From Rhodoferax sp. U11-2br (lineage in GTDB: Bacteria; Pseudomonadota; Gammaproteobacteria; Burkholderiales; Burkholderiaceae_C), in the NCBI RefSeq assembly GCF_018619435.1, contig NZ_JAHFZF010000020.1:1-64000 (forward strand): 64,000 bases of DNA, given 5' to 3'. The position numbers and the translations under genes were made by a program. This document shows, piece after piece, positions 1 to 8,345 of this stretch (its first letter is position 1; every line of letters begins with the position of its first letter). Below the pieces are notes generated by a model. It did no database searches. It was not told the origin of the DNA and saw nothing but the letters and a program-made list of their open reading frames with translations.

Positions 1-1271
1 GGGCTGGTGCTGCCTGGGGTGGGGGCGGGTGGCTGTTTGGTAGCGGTCTGGCGCACGTTGAGGCTGCCGCTGATCACATCCGGCGTCAGCCGGGTGTCGA
101 TGGCTGCCGGGTTGATGCCCTGCAGCTGGACCTGGCCACGCCACAGGCCGGTGCTGTCACCCACCTTGGCGTCGATGTCACCCTGGCCCTGGATGTGACC
201 ACCCGCACCCTGTGCCTGCAAGGACTGTAGCAGCCAGTGGCCGCCGCTGTAGGTCAGCTCGGCCTGGAGCGCTTGCAGCGGCAGGCGTTGCTGGTCCCAC
301 GGACCACTCAAGCTGTTTTTCAGTGTCACACCGGCCAGCCAGCCAGAACCCTGGGGCTGCACCTGGGCCTGACCGCTCAGCCCGGTTTGGGGGGCTTGTG
401 GCCATAGGTTGGCCAGGTTCAGGGCCTGCCATTGGCCTTGTGCCCGGACGATGGCTTGCGCCTGCCAGGGTGCAATCTGGGCCGACAGGCTGGCTTGTAT
501 CTCGGCGGTTTTGCCCCCTTTGCCGGGCAACGCGGTGTTGGATGCGGGTTTAAGGTCGGCTTGCAAAACCAGCTCGGCCTGCGGCCCGGCCAGCTTGCCA
601 AGCAGTGTGGCCTGGGCCCGCAGTGGCAACGGCTCGGCCCGGCCCGGCACAGAGGCAGCCACCGTGGCCCCGGCCTGCACATCCAGTGCCATCGGGCCGC
701 TCGCCTGCAACTGGCCCGAAAAACTAAAACTATTGGACAAAAACTGCCCCACGCCCTTGTCCATCCTGTGGAGTTTGGTATCAAAAACGTAGTGTGCTGC
801 GAGCTTCTCCAGCCGCTGGGTACTGACCCCCACCCACTCCAGCACATCCACCTGCAGCTGCGCATCCACCTGGAAAGGCAGGCCCAGATCGGTCGGTGGG
901 GTGCTGGGCGCGGCGGGTGTGGGCGCACGCTGGTCCTGGATAGTCAGCTGCCCCATGCGCAGCTGGCTCAGGCGCAGCTCGCGCTGCAGCAGCGCGATCG
1001 GCTCCCAGGCCAAGTCAACGTCCTGCGCCACCACACTCAGATCACCCCGCTGCCAGCGCAACCAACCAATGTGCCCGCCAAAACGCACCGAACCACGGAC
1101 GTCCCGGGTCTCCAGGGTTTGCCCGGCGGGCAACAGCCGCTGCACCTGCTGCAGCGCTGCTGCCAGCGAGGCATCTGACCCAGACCAGAACCACAGCCCG
1201 GCCAGCAGGCCAAGCGTGGCCAGCAGCAGGCCAGTCAGTGTCCACACACTGCGGCGCAGCACGGGCTTCAA
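1..1271 (-). CDS. tamB: TamB-type translocation and assembly module protein, N-terminal part, cut by window edge
   Basis: An open frame runs from about 1271 to the left edge, so only about the first 420 residues are present. It starts with an uncleaved signal-anchor (a Leu/Ala-rich segment after a few basic residues), followed by long beta-strand-like polar/apolar alternation typical of TamB/DUF490 proteins. TamB spans the periplasm from the inner membrane and works with TamA in moving lipids or proteins to the outer membrane. The start is either TTG at 1271, which overlaps the tamA stop in TTGA, or GTG at 1262; neither is ATG. The overlap with tamA indicates translational coupling. The family call rests mainly on position behind tamA and on the architecture, because the conserved C-terminal domain lies outside the window. 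Confidence 0.85.
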   Translation of the reverse strand, partial: MKPVLRRSVWTLTGLLLATLGLLAGLWFWSGSDASLAAALQQVQRLLPAGQTLETRDVRGSVRFGGHIGWLRWQRGDLSVVAQDVDLAWEPIALLQRELRLSQLRMGQLTIQDQRAPTPAAPSTPPTDLGLPFQVDAQLQVDVLEWVGVSTQRLEKLAAHYVFDTKLHRMDKGVGQFLSNSFSFSGQLQASGPMALDVQAGATVAASVPGRAEPLPLRAQATLLGKLAGPQAELVLQADLKPASNTALPGKGGKTAEIQASLSAQIAPWQAQAIVRAQGQWQALNLANLWPQAPQTGLSGQAQVQPQGSGWLAGVTLKNSLSGPWDQQRLPLQALQAELTYSGGHWLLQSLQAQGAGGHIQGQGDIDAKVGDSTGLWRGQVQLQGINPAAIDTRLTPDVISGSLNVRQTATKQPPAPTPGSTS

Positions 1272-3190
1272 AACACAAACCCCACGTTAAGGTGCAGCCG
1301 CCATTTTTGCAGCGCCACACCGTAAGCCAGGTCAATCTGCAGCGGGCCCACCGGTGTTTTCCAGCGCACCCCACCCCCCACACCGACCTGGGCATCCAGG
1401 CGGGCCGCCTTGTTGGCTACAGATCCGGCGTCGACAAACAACGCGCCCTCCCAGTCGGTCAAACGCCCGTTGTGGGTGATGGGGCGCTGCCACTCCACCG
1501 TGCCGGTGGCCAAGTAGCGCCCGGCATTCACGGTGCCATCGGCCTCGGTGATGCCGATGCTGCGCAGCGCGTAACCGCGCACACTGCTGGCGCCACCGGC
1601 CAGGAACAACAGGGTCGAGGGCAGGCTGGTGCCGTCCTTGACCACCACCGCGCCGAGCTGGGCGCGCAGCGCCAGCCGCCCTGCACGCAGGTCGGTCAGG
1701 CCGCTGTCGTCGGCGCGCGTCAGCGGCACATAGGCCTGCCAGCGTGCCAACACCCTGCCAAAAGGAATGTGTTCGTTGCCCAAGGTGGTGCCACCACCCA
1801 CCTCCAGCCCGAGCGCCCAGCCACTGGTCGGGAACGGCAGGGCGTCAAATTCACGCAGGGTGAAGGCGTAGTTGGCACTGAGCGACTCGGCCTGGTTCGA
1901 TGGGGTGTTGTCCGTGCTGATGCTGTCGGCGCGGTTGTATTCGAGGTAGTAGCTGCGGTCGATGCGCTCCTGCTCTTTGCTGGAACCGGCGCGCCAGCGC
2001 TGGCTGCTCACCTCGGTGCTGCCACTGGTTTCGTTTTGCAACAGCACCGAGGTGTTCCAGCGCCAACCCGCTTCGTTGGGGGGCGCGGTCAGCTCGGTGC
2101 TGAGGGACTGGGTGTCCTGATCGAGCGAGAGTTTGCTGAGCGCGCGCCAGCCCAGGCCGGGCACCATCTGGTGCAGGTGTTCGGCGCTGATACGTGCACC
2201 ACTGTCGCTGCTGGCGCCCACACCGATCGTGACTTTTTGCAGCGGGGCTTCGCGCAGCGTCACCAGCACGGGGGCGGCTTGTGGGTCGGCTCCGCTGGTG
2301 TCCAGCCGGATGAACGCGGTGTTGAAGTAACCACTGCGGGTCAGACGCTGCTGGGCAGCCACCAGCTCTTTGAGGTCGTAGTCGCTGCCCTCGGGCAAGC
2401 GTGCCAGGCGGCGCACCAGGTCGGTGTCATAACGTTTTAACCCGGTGGAGACCAGTGTGCCCAGGCGAAAGGCGGGGCCGGAGTCGAGCGTGAGCGTCAG
2501 TCTGGCGCTGTGGGTTTCGGGGTCCACATCGGCCTCGGACACACTGACGGTGCCGGTGGGGTAGCGCTGGCTGGTGAGTTGCTGGAGCGCCTGCTGTTTG
2601 GCCGCACTCCAGGCGGCCTGGGTGAAGCGGTTGCCTGCGGGTAGCAGCCAAGTGCCGGTGATCAGCGCCCGCTGCGCCGCGTCTTCTGGGTCGGTGGTGA
2701 TCGGGCCGCTGAACTGCAGGCGCACCTGGCGGACCTGCACCGGCTCACCGGGCACCACCACCATCTGCACCTCTCGGGTGGCGCTGGCTTGTGCCTCAGC
2801 GCTGCGGCTGAGAGTGATCAGCGGTGAGAAATAACCCTGGGTGGCCAGCAGCTTCTGTGCGTCGATTCGGGCCATGTCGAGCAGGCGGTCCAGCTCGTCG
2901 TTGCTCAGGTCGCTCAGGCTGCGGTAGCGTTGTAACTCCAGATGCCGCTCCAGCAGGGTTTTGATCTCATCGGGAGCGCTGATGACGAGGGTGAAAGCGG
3001 GCGTGGCGCTGCTGTCGTCCAGGGCTGCGGGGCTGCTGGCCGCGCTGTCATGCAGGGTGGCCATGACCTCGGGTGGTGTGGCGGGCGCCACACCATCGGG
3101 CTCGGGCAGGGTTTGTGCGGCCACCAGCAGCGGGGCCAGCCACAACGCGGCCCCATAGCCAAGGGCTGTTTTGAACCAGCGTGTGTTCAT
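1268..3190 (-). CDS. tamA: TamA, Omp85-family outer membrane assembly protein
   Basis: 640 residues. A signal peptide (about residues 1-25, ending near VAAQ) is followed by POTRA-like domains (about 55-290) and a C-terminal beta-barrel ending in an aromatic residue (GFVF). The Omp85 hallmark (VRGY in a GGASSVRGYALRSIG context) lies in the barrel. Family members insert or transport substrates at the outer membrane together with TamB. The start ATG at 3190 was chosen because it overlaps the stop of the upstream VWA gene in ATGA and directly precedes the signal peptide; the frame extends further upstream, but that part would overlap the VWA gene. TamB follows with a second overlap, so VWA, tamA and tamB are probably one transcript. 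Confidence 0.93.
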   Translation of the reverse strand: MNTRWFKTALGYGAALWLAPLLVAAQTLPEPDGVAPATPPEVMATLHDSAASSPAALDDSSATPAFTLVISAPDEIKTLLERHLELQRYRSLSDLSNDELDRLLDMARIDAQKLLATQGYFSPLITLSRSAEAQASATREVQMVVVPGEPVQVRQVRLQFSGPITTDPEDAAQRALITGTWLLPAGNRFTQAAWSAAKQQALQQLTSQRYPTGTVSVSEADVDPETHSARLTLTLDSGPAFRLGTLVSTGLKRYDTDLVRRLARLPEGSDYDLKELVAAQQRLTRSGYFNTAFIRLDTSGADPQAAPVLVTLREAPLQKVTIGVGASSDSGARISAEHLHQMVPGLGWRALSKLSLDQDTQSLSTELTAPPNEAGWRWNTSVLLQNETSGSTEVSSQRWRAGSSKEQERIDRSYYLEYNRADSISTDNTPSNQAESLSANYAFTLREFDALPFPTSGWALGLEVGGGTTLGNEHIPFGRVLARWQAYVPLTRADDSGLTDLRAGRLALRAQLGAVVVKDGTSLPSTLLFLAGGASSVRGYALRSIGITEADGTVNAGRYLATGTVEWQRPITHNGRLTDWEGALFVDAGSVANKAARLDAQVGVGGGVRWKTPVGPLQIDLAYGVALQKWRLHLNVGFVF

Positions 3191-4407
3191 TGGCTGAGCA
3201 ATCGCATGGCCTCTTCCAGACCTTTGAGGGTCATCGGGAACATGCGCCCACCCATCAGTTGCTGCACGATGCTGATGCTTTGGCGGTATTGCCAGACACC
3301 TTGCGGCTCGGGGTTGATCCAGGCGAACTGTGGGTAGGCGTGGGTGAGGCGCCCCAGCCATTCGGCACCGGCTTCTTCGTTGCCGTATTCGACGCTGCCG
3401 CCGGGCTGCAAGATTTCATACGGGCTCATGGTGGCGTCACCGATGAAGATCAATTTGTAGTCCTTGTTGTACTTGCGCACGATGTCCCAGGTCGGAAACT
3501 TCTCGGCAAAACGGCGGCGGTTGTTCTTCCAGACAAAGTTGTAGACGCAGTTGTGGAAGTAATAAAACTCCAGGTGTTTGAACTCGGTCTTGGCGGCAGA
3601 AAACAGCTCTTCCACCCGCGCGATGTGTTCGTCCATGGTGCCGCCCACGTCCATCAGCAACAGCACCTTGACGTTGTTGTGGCGCTCCGGGCGCATCTTG
3701 ATGTCGAGGTAACCCGCGTTGGCGGCGGTGGCGCGGATGGTGTCGTCCAGGTCCAGCTCTTCCACATGCCCCTCGCGGGCAAACTTGCGCAGGCGGCGCA
3801 GCGCCACCTTGATGTTGCGGGTGCCGAGTTCCTGGGTGTCGTCATAGTCGCGGTAGGCGCGCTGCTCCCAGACCTTGACGGCGCTTTTGTTCTGGCCCGG
3901 CCCGCCAATGCGAATGCCCTTGGGGTTGTAACCGCCGTGGCCAAAGGGTGAGGTGCCGCCGGTGCCGATCCACTTGCTGCCGCCTTCGTGGCGCTCTTTT
4001 TGTTCTTCGAGGCGCTTTTTGAGCGTCTCCATCAGCTCGTCCCAGCCCATCGCTTCGATGGCGGCTTTTTGCTCAGGCGTGAGGTGGATGTCCAGCGTTT
4101 TTTTGAGCCATTCCAGCGGAATGTCTTGGGTGATGTCGGTGATCAGCTCCACACCGTGGAAGTAGGCCGCAAACGCCTTGTCGAACTTGTCGTAATGTTT
4201 TTCGTCCTTGACCAGGGTGGCGCGGCTCAAAAAGTAGAAGTCCTCGATCTTGTAGCCTTGGGGTGCATCACCTGTCTCGTCATCCTCAGCCTGCGGCGTT
4301 TTGGGCCCGACCACCCCCAGTTTGAGCGCCTCCAGCAAGGTCAGGAACTCCTTGACCGAGACCGGCAACTTGGCGGCGCGCAGGGTGTAGAAGAAGTCGA
4401 TCAGCAT
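3187..4407 (-). CDS. CoxE-like VWA domain protein
   Basis: 406 residues, beginning MLIDFFYTLRAAKLPVSVKEF, a start typical of CoxE-like proteins annotated VWA domain-containing. The C-terminal half carries a von Willebrand A fold with a modified MIDAS motif (VLLLMDVGGTMDEH instead of DxSxS), so metal binding may be altered. A Lys/Glu-rich middle segment precedes it. VWA proteins of this type pair with MoxR AAA+ ATPases and are thought to act as chaperone-like modules for metal insertion or complex maturation; the target here is unknown. The matching MoxR gene lies upstream, separated by an acetyltransferase gene. The longer frame to 4491 adds only a low-complexity N-terminus, so ATG 4407 is preferred. 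Confidence 0.88.
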   Translation of the reverse strand: MLIDFFYTLRAAKLPVSVKEFLTLLEALKLGVVGPKTPQAEDDETGDAPQGYKIEDFYFLSRATLVKDEKHYDKFDKAFAAYFHGVELITDITQDIPLEWLKKTLDIHLTPEQKAAIEAMGWDELMETLKKRLEEQKERHEGGSKWIGTGGTSPFGHGGYNPKGIRIGGPGQNKSAVKVWEQRAYRDYDDTQELGTRNIKVALRRLRKFAREGHVEELDLDDTIRATAANAGYLDIKMRPERHNNVKVLLLMDVGGTMDEHIARVEELFSAAKTEFKHLEFYYFHNCVYNFVWKNNRRRFAEKFPTWDIVRKYNKDYKLIFIGDATMSPYEILQPGGSVEYGNEEAGAEWLGRLTHAYPQFAWINPEPQGVWQYRQSISIVQQLMGGRMFPMTLKGLEEAMRLLSQ

Positions 4408-4432
4408 GGTGGTGAGAGATCTCTGGGGGCTG

Positions 4433-5029
4433 TCAGGCCCAGGGTTTGTCCAGCGAATACAGCAACTGCGCCTTGACCTCAGGCCACTCACCGCTGCGCA
4501 GGCTGTACATCACGGTGTCGCGGATGCTGCCGTCGCGGCGCAGCGCGTGGCCACGGATCACGCCGTCTTTTTTGGCACCCAGGCGCTCGATGGCAGCTTG
4601 GCTGGCAAAGTTGAAGTTGTCGGTGCGCCAGCCCACCACATGGCAGCCGAGCACTTCAAACGCATGGGTCATCAGCAGCAGTTTGGCAGTGCTATTGACG
4701 TGCGTGCGCTGCACACTTTTGGCGTACCAGGTGTAACCAATCTCCACGCGTTTCACGGCGGGCAGGATGTCGTGGTAACTGCTGGTGCCCAGCACTTTGC
4801 CCGTTGCTGTTTCCGTCACGGCAAACGCAAAGCGGTTACCCGCCTCACGCATGGCCAGCGCGTCTTCGATGTATTTGCGGGTGTTTTCTGGTTCGGGCAC
4901 CGAGGTGACGCGGATGTTCCAGAGCTCTCCATCGGCGGCGGCGGCACGCAGGCCGTCTTCGTGCTCCAGACTCAGGGGCAGCAGGGTGATGCCGCGCTCG
5001 TTCAGGGAAACAGGTTCAACAAATGCCAT
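4433..5029 (-). CDS. GNAT family N-acetyltransferase (RimJ/RimL type)
   Basis: 198 residues. The layout matches the RimL-like acetyltransferase_3 group: an N-terminal substrate segment (ITLLPLSLEHEDGLRAAA), a central strand pair with GTSSYHDILPAVKRVEIGYTWY, and an acetyl-CoA-binding region followed by NFASQAAIERLGAKKDGVIRGH near residues 140-165. Such enzymes acetylate protein N-termini or small molecules; the substrate cannot be read from the sequence. It is an unusual occupant of the gap between the MoxR and VWA genes, which are normally neighbours. The gap on its upstream side (5030-5240) holds a conserved-loop hairpin repeat, so it may have its own promoter there. Confidence 0.9.
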   Translation of the reverse strand: MAFVEPVSLNERGITLLPLSLEHEDGLRAAAADGELWNIRVTSVPEPENTRKYIEDALAMREAGNRFAFAVTETATGKVLGTSSYHDILPAVKRVEIGYTWYAKSVQRTHVNSTAKLLLMTHAFEVLGCHVVGWRTDNFNFASQAAIERLGAKKDGVIRGHALRRDGSIRDTVMYSLRSGEWPEVKAQLLYSLDKPWA

Positions 5030-5090
5030 TCAACAACTCCAAATAAAACAGGGATTCACAAAAACAAAGCCCGCCTGTCCAGAATCTCCG

Positions 5091-5164
5091 CGCGGGAGTC
5101 AGTGGGGGTGGCCCCCGATTTCTGGTACCCCAGTATGAGGGGGATGCCCCCACTGACTCCCGCG
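5091..5164. repeat. Conserved-loop hairpin repeat, copy 1
   Basis: 74 bp: a 26-nt left arm (5091-5116), a 22-nt loop (5117-5138) and a 26-nt right arm (5139-5164). The outer 18 bp of the arms pair perfectly, then come two wobbles, one mismatch and five more pairs. The loop contains CTGGTACCCCAG, itself able to form a small hairpin (CTGG/CCAG), and is identical to the loops of copies 2 and 3, whereas the arms differ. It fills much of the 211-bp gap between the acetyltransferase and MoxR genes. No name for this family is known to me. Confidence 0.85.
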
Positions 5165-5240
5165 CAGCGAAAACCCCTCATGCCTGAGTCCAGGATGTCA
5201 AACCTGACGCTTCGTCAACACCGGCATGTTTCAAATCACC

Positions 5241-6095
5241 TCACCGATTGCGCTGCTGCATGAACACCAGCTTCTCAAACAGAGTCACATCCTGCTCGTT
5301 CTTTAGCAACGCGCCCACCAGCGGCGGCACGGCCACCTTGTCGCCTTCGGTCTGCAGCACAGACACCGGAATGTCCTGCGCCATCAGCAGCTTGAGCCAG
5401 TCCAGCAGTTCGCTGGTGGAGGGCTTTTTCTTCAGGCCGGGCAGGTTGCGGATGTCAAAAAAGGTCTTCATCGCCGCTTGCAGCAACTCGGCTTTGAGGC
5501 CGGGAAAGTGCACATCCACAATCTGTTGCATCGTGGCCGCATCAGGGAACTTGATGTAGTGGAAGAAACAGCGGCGCAGGAACGCATCGGGCAACTCTTT
5601 TTCGTTGTTGGAGGTGATGAACACCAGCGGGCGGTGTTTGGCGCGGATCAGCTCACGCGTCTCGTAACAGTAGAACTCCATGCGGTCGATTTCGCGCAAC
5701 AAATCGTTCGGAAACTCGATGTCGGCCTTGTCGATCTCGTCAATCAGCAGGGCCACTGGCTGGTCGGCGGTGAAGGCCTGCCACAACACACCCTTGAGAA
5801 TGTAGTTATGGATGTTCTTGACCCGTTCACCGCCATCGATATCCGACAGTTGTGAGTCACGCAGACGGCTCACCGCGTCGTACTCGTACAGACCCTGTTG
5901 CGCCTTGGTGGTGCTTTTGATGTGCCATTGCAGCAGTGGCAGGTTCAGCGCACTCGCCACTTCCTCGGCCAGCATGGTTTTGCCGGTGCCGGGTTCACCC
6001 TTGACCAGCAGCGGGCGCTGCAGGGTGATGGCGGCATTCACCGACAGCATCAGGTCGGTCGTGGCGACGTAGTTTTGGGTGCCTTGGAATTTCAT
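5241..6095 (-). CDS. MoxR family AAA+ ATPase
   Basis: 284 residues. Walker A (GEPGTGKTM, about residue 36-44), Walker B (LLIDEIDKAD) and sensor 1 (ITSNNEKELPDAFLRRCFFHYI) are all present, as is the arginine-rich finger region, so the ATPase should be active. MoxR proteins pair with VWA-domain partners to remodel or activate protein complexes, often metal enzymes. The VWA partner lies downstream on the same strand after a hairpin repeat and an acetyltransferase gene. The start ATG at 6095 gives the usual N-terminus (MKFQGTQNYVATTDLMLSVN). Confidence 0.93.
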   Translation of the reverse strand: MKFQGTQNYVATTDLMLSVNAAITLQRPLLVKGEPGTGKTMLAEEVASALNLPLLQWHIKSTTKAQQGLYEYDAVSRLRDSQLSDIDGGERVKNIHNYILKGVLWQAFTADQPVALLIDEIDKADIEFPNDLLREIDRMEFYCYETRELIRAKHRPLVFITSNNEKELPDAFLRRCFFHYIKFPDAATMQQIVDVHFPGLKAELLQAAMKTFFDIRNLPGLKKKPSTSELLDWLKLLMAQDIPVSVLQTEGDKVAVPPLVGALLKNEQDVTLFEKLVFMQQRNR

Positions 6096-6140
6096 GGTGG
6101 TGTGGTCTGTGAACAGAGGTGTTGAAGCTTAGCGTGGGTT

Positions 6141-6575
6141 TTAGTCTTGCGTGGCACGCCGCTGCACATTGGCGATGTAGGCGTTGCCGTCGGGTGGACG
6201 GCCCGCGCGCTGACTCTCCCACAACATCTGGCCCAGGCACTCCATCACCTCGTGGTGCGCGTCGTGCAAAGAGTCGAGCCGGGCCGTCAGCAACTCCACC
6301 GCCTGGCGGATACCACGTGGCTGGTCGATGCTGCATTGCTCGGTGATCGACAGGTGCATCGATAGGTGCAAAAACGGGTTGCTTTTGCCGTCCTCGGGCA
6401 GCGCCATGCTGGCCAATGCGGCGGACTCGTTCGCCAGCTCGGCGTGGTATTCGGGGTGTTCGTTGATCCATAACGACGCTATGGTCTCAATAGCTTCGAG
6501 CGCTTGCCCTGTCTGGGCTTTGGCGTAAACAGAGCAAAAAAAACGGCGGACATCGGCTTGGGAGGGATTAAACAT
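6141..6575 (-). CDS. DUF1841 family protein
   Basis: 144 residues from MFNPSQADVRRFF, matching the DUF1841 family of small proteobacterial proteins of unknown function. Recognisable parts are the acidic HPEYHAEL segment near residue 40, the NPFLHLSMHLSITEQ segment and the HEVMECLGQMLWESQR helix. No signal peptide or membrane segment is seen, so it is probably cytoplasmic. The longer frame to 6839 is the antisense of the neighbouring channel gene and is not used. A copy of the dispersed repeat (6490-6530) lies antisense inside the coding region. Confidence 0.85.
   Translation of the reverse strand: MFNPSQADVRRFFCSVYAKAQTGQALEAIETIASLWINEHPEYHAELANESAALASMALPEDGKSNPFLHLSMHLSITEQCSIDQPRGIRQAVELLTARLDSLHDAHHEVMECLGQMLWESQRAGRPPDGNAYIANVQRRATQD
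6490..6530 (+). repeat. Dispersed ATAGCT repeat inside the DUF1841 gene
   Basis: Starts ATAGCTTCGAGCGCTTG and continues with CTGGGCTTTGGC. It aligns over its whole length with the copy in the DUF4124 gene (29866-29912), but here lies antisense to the coding strand. Confidence 0.6.
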
Positions 6576-6609
6576 AAACAGCTTGGGAAAATAGGAAAAA
6601 TAGTCCAGC

Positions 6610-7248
6610 TCAACCCAGCCAGACCGGAAGGCGCCACTGGCGCCACAGGGACAGGCCGCGCAGGCCAGCTGTGACCAGCAGGCAGGTGAGCAAGGCCAGC
6701 CAGCCTGGTGCACCCAGTTCCCACACGCCCAGGTAGGCCCAGCCACCGACAAAAGCACACACCGCATAAGGCTGCTGGTCGCGGAAAGTGGTCGGGATTT
6801 CGTTGCACACAATGTCGCGCAGCACCCCACCAAACACACCGGTGATCACCCCCATCAGCACCGCCACCAGGGCGGGCATATGGGCCCCCAGCGCCAGGTC
6901 CACACCGGTGGCCGCGAACAGGCCCAGACCCAGCGCGTCGGGGATGGCGATGGTTTTCTGGGTGAGCGCCAGGTGTTGGCTGCGCAAAAAAAGCATGGAC
7001 AACAGGCAGATCAGCATCACCGCCCACAACATCTCGACGTGGCGTACCCAGAAAAACGGGCGCTGGTCGAGCAACAGATCGCGCAGTGTGCCACCACCAA
7101 ACGCGGCCAGGAAACCGACCACACAGATGCCCACGGCGTCGAGTTTTTTGCGGGCACCTTCCAAAACCCCGGACAATGCGAAGGCGGCGGTCCCCGCCAG
7201 TTCGACCAGCAGTCGGAGTGTTTCGCCCCATTGTTGAATGTGTTGCAT
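6610..7248 (-). CDS. TRIC-type (UPF0126/YadS-like) membrane channel protein
   Basis: 212 residues with about seven hydrophobic segments. The fold shows an internal duplication, each half ending with the conserved signature: GGGTLRDLLLDQRPFFW near residue 50 and GGVLRDIVCNEIPTTF near residue 135. These are hallmarks of the UPF0126/TRIC cation-channel family; bacterial members conduct monovalent cations in vitro, but the physiological role is uncertain. It is divergent from the TSUP gene with only 17 bp between the two starts, so the promoters must overlap the opposing genes. Confidence 0.9.
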   Translation of the reverse strand: MQHIQQWGETLRLLVELAGTAAFALSGVLEGARKKLDAVGICVVGFLAAFGGGTLRDLLLDQRPFFWVRHVEMLWAVMLICLLSMLFLRSQHLALTQKTIAIPDALGLGLFAATGVDLALGAHMPALVAVLMGVITGVFGGVLRDIVCNEIPTTFRDQQPYAVCAFVGGWAYLGVWELGAPGWLALLTCLLVTAGLRGLSLWRQWRLPVWLG

Positions 7249-7265
7249 GCCTGAATTGTCGCGTT

Positions 7266-8033
7266 ATGCCTTTGTTAGATGTTTTTCCCCTGATCACTGA
7301 ACCCTATTTCTACATGGTGGCCATCCCAGCAGTGCTGCTGATGGGCTTGAGCAAAAGCGGTTTTGGCGCTGGTTTTGGTTCGCTGGCGGTGCCGGTGATG
7401 GCGCTGGCGGTGAGTGTGCCGCAGGCCGCTGCGATTTTGATGCCGGTGCTGCTGGTGATGGACATCCTGGGCATGGCGGCCTTTCGCAAGGACTTTGACC
7501 TGAAGTTGCTGCGTTTCCTGCTGCCCTGGGGGCTGGTGGGCATTGTGGTGGGCACCTTGTTGTTCAAGGTGCTCAACGCCCATGTGGTGGCCGGTATGGT
7601 GGGCGCCTTCACGCTGCTGTTTCTGGCGCAACGCTTGCTGTTTCCCCCCAAGCCCAACAGCCCGCCGCCGCCCAAATGGCTGGGTGTGTTGCTGACCGTG
7701 GCCTCGGGGTTTACCAGCTTCATCGCCCATGCGGGTGGGCCACCGATCAACGCCTATGTGATTCCGATGCGCCTGTCACCCGTGCGCTTCACCGCGACCA
7801 TGGCGTTTTTCTTTTTTGTGATCAACCTGTCCAAATGGATTCCGTACGCCTGGCTGGGCCTGCTGGACTGGCGCAACATGGCGACCTCGCTGGTGCTGCT
7901 GCCGATTGCGCCGATTGGGGTCTGGGTGGGTGTCTGGCTGGCGCGGCGCATCAGCCAGCGCCTGTTTTACGGTTTCTTGTACGCAGGTATGTTGCTGACC
8001 GGGCTTAAGCTGTTGTGGGATGCATTGGCTTGA
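7266..8033 (+). CDS. TSUP (TauE/SafE) family membrane transporter
   Basis: 255 residues, about eight membrane segments, with the two inverted repeats of the sulfite/sulfoacetate exporter family. Recognisable motifs are LMGLSKSGFGAGFGSLAVP near residue 20 and GFTSFIAHAGGPPINAYVI near residue 145. Family members export or import sulfur-containing or organic anions; the substrate is not evident. The start ATG 7266 (MPLLDVFPLITEPYF) is preferred over the longer frame, which would run into the divergent channel gene. The gene converges on yacG, with a dispersed repeat in the gap. Confidence 0.88.
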   Translation: MPLLDVFPLITEPYFYMVAIPAVLLMGLSKSGFGAGFGSLAVPVMALAVSVPQAAAILMPVLLVMDILGMAAFRKDFDLKLLRFLLPWGLVGIVVGTLLFKVLNAHVVAGMVGAFTLLFLAQRLLFPPKPNSPPPPKWLGVLLTVASGFTSFIAHAGGPPINAYVIPMRLSPVRFTATMAFFFFVINLSKWIPYAWLGLLDWRNMATSLVLLPIAPIGVWVGVWLARRISQRLFYGFLYAGMLLTGLKLLWDALA

Positions 8034-8080
8034 GGTGTGAGGAAAGTCGCTGTGTTGCAGCCAAACACGCTGCCTAAAAG

Positions 8081-8129
8081 ATAGCTATCAGCCCTTGATA
8101 AATAAGGGCTAGAGGCTTTTTTCTTATAT
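8081..8129 (+). repeat. Dispersed ATAGCT repeat between convergent genes
   Basis: Begins ATAGCTATCAGCCCTT; AGCCCTT pairs with AAGGGCT across a 7-nt loop, followed by AGAGGC and a T-run. It is the best-preserved copy in the window. Position and T-run mean it could also end transcription of the TSUP gene. Confidence 0.8.
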
Positions 8130-8138
8130 AAGCCCGGC

Positions 8139-8345
8139 TCAGTGGCCCTCGGCCAGCAAATCGTCAGACCCCGGCTGGGCCGGCACCGCAAACTGTTCGC
8201 TGGCCCAGGCGCCCAGGTCAATCTGTTTGCAACGTTCGCTGCAGAAGGGCCGAAACCTGTTGCTGCTGGCATACAGGCTCGGGCCGCCACATTGCGGGCA
8301 GTTGACCCATTTTTCCGGGATCTCGGGGGTGGTGCTGGCGCTCAT
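8139..8345 (-). CDS. yacG: DNA gyrase inhibitor / zinc-binding protein YacG
   Basis: 68 residues. The YacG zinc knuckle is intact: CPQC and CSERC (C-x2-C and C-x3-C), with [19 protein letters not shown] as the typical core. YacG binds gyrase subunit B and blocks DNA binding; it is small and cytoplasmic. ATG 8345 was chosen because it overlaps the zapD stop (ATGA); an upstream in-frame GTG at 8351 is possible. It is the last gene of the pilD-coaE-zapD-yacG set, the usual order in this group of bacteria. Confidence 0.95.
   Translation of the reverse strand: MSASTTPEIPEKWVNCPQCGGPSLYASSNRFRPFCSERCKQIDLGAWASEQFAVPAQPGSDDLLAEGH

Noticed and set aside
1238..2440. A long plus-strand frame of 400 codons opposite tamA
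   Set aside because: It is antisense to a well-supported gene and shows no domain; long shadow frames are common in GC-rich coding DNA.
5091..5164. The hairpin repeat as a simple terminator or CRISPR repeat
   Set aside because: There is no T-run after the stem, and the three copies are far apart without regular spacers, so neither explanation fits.
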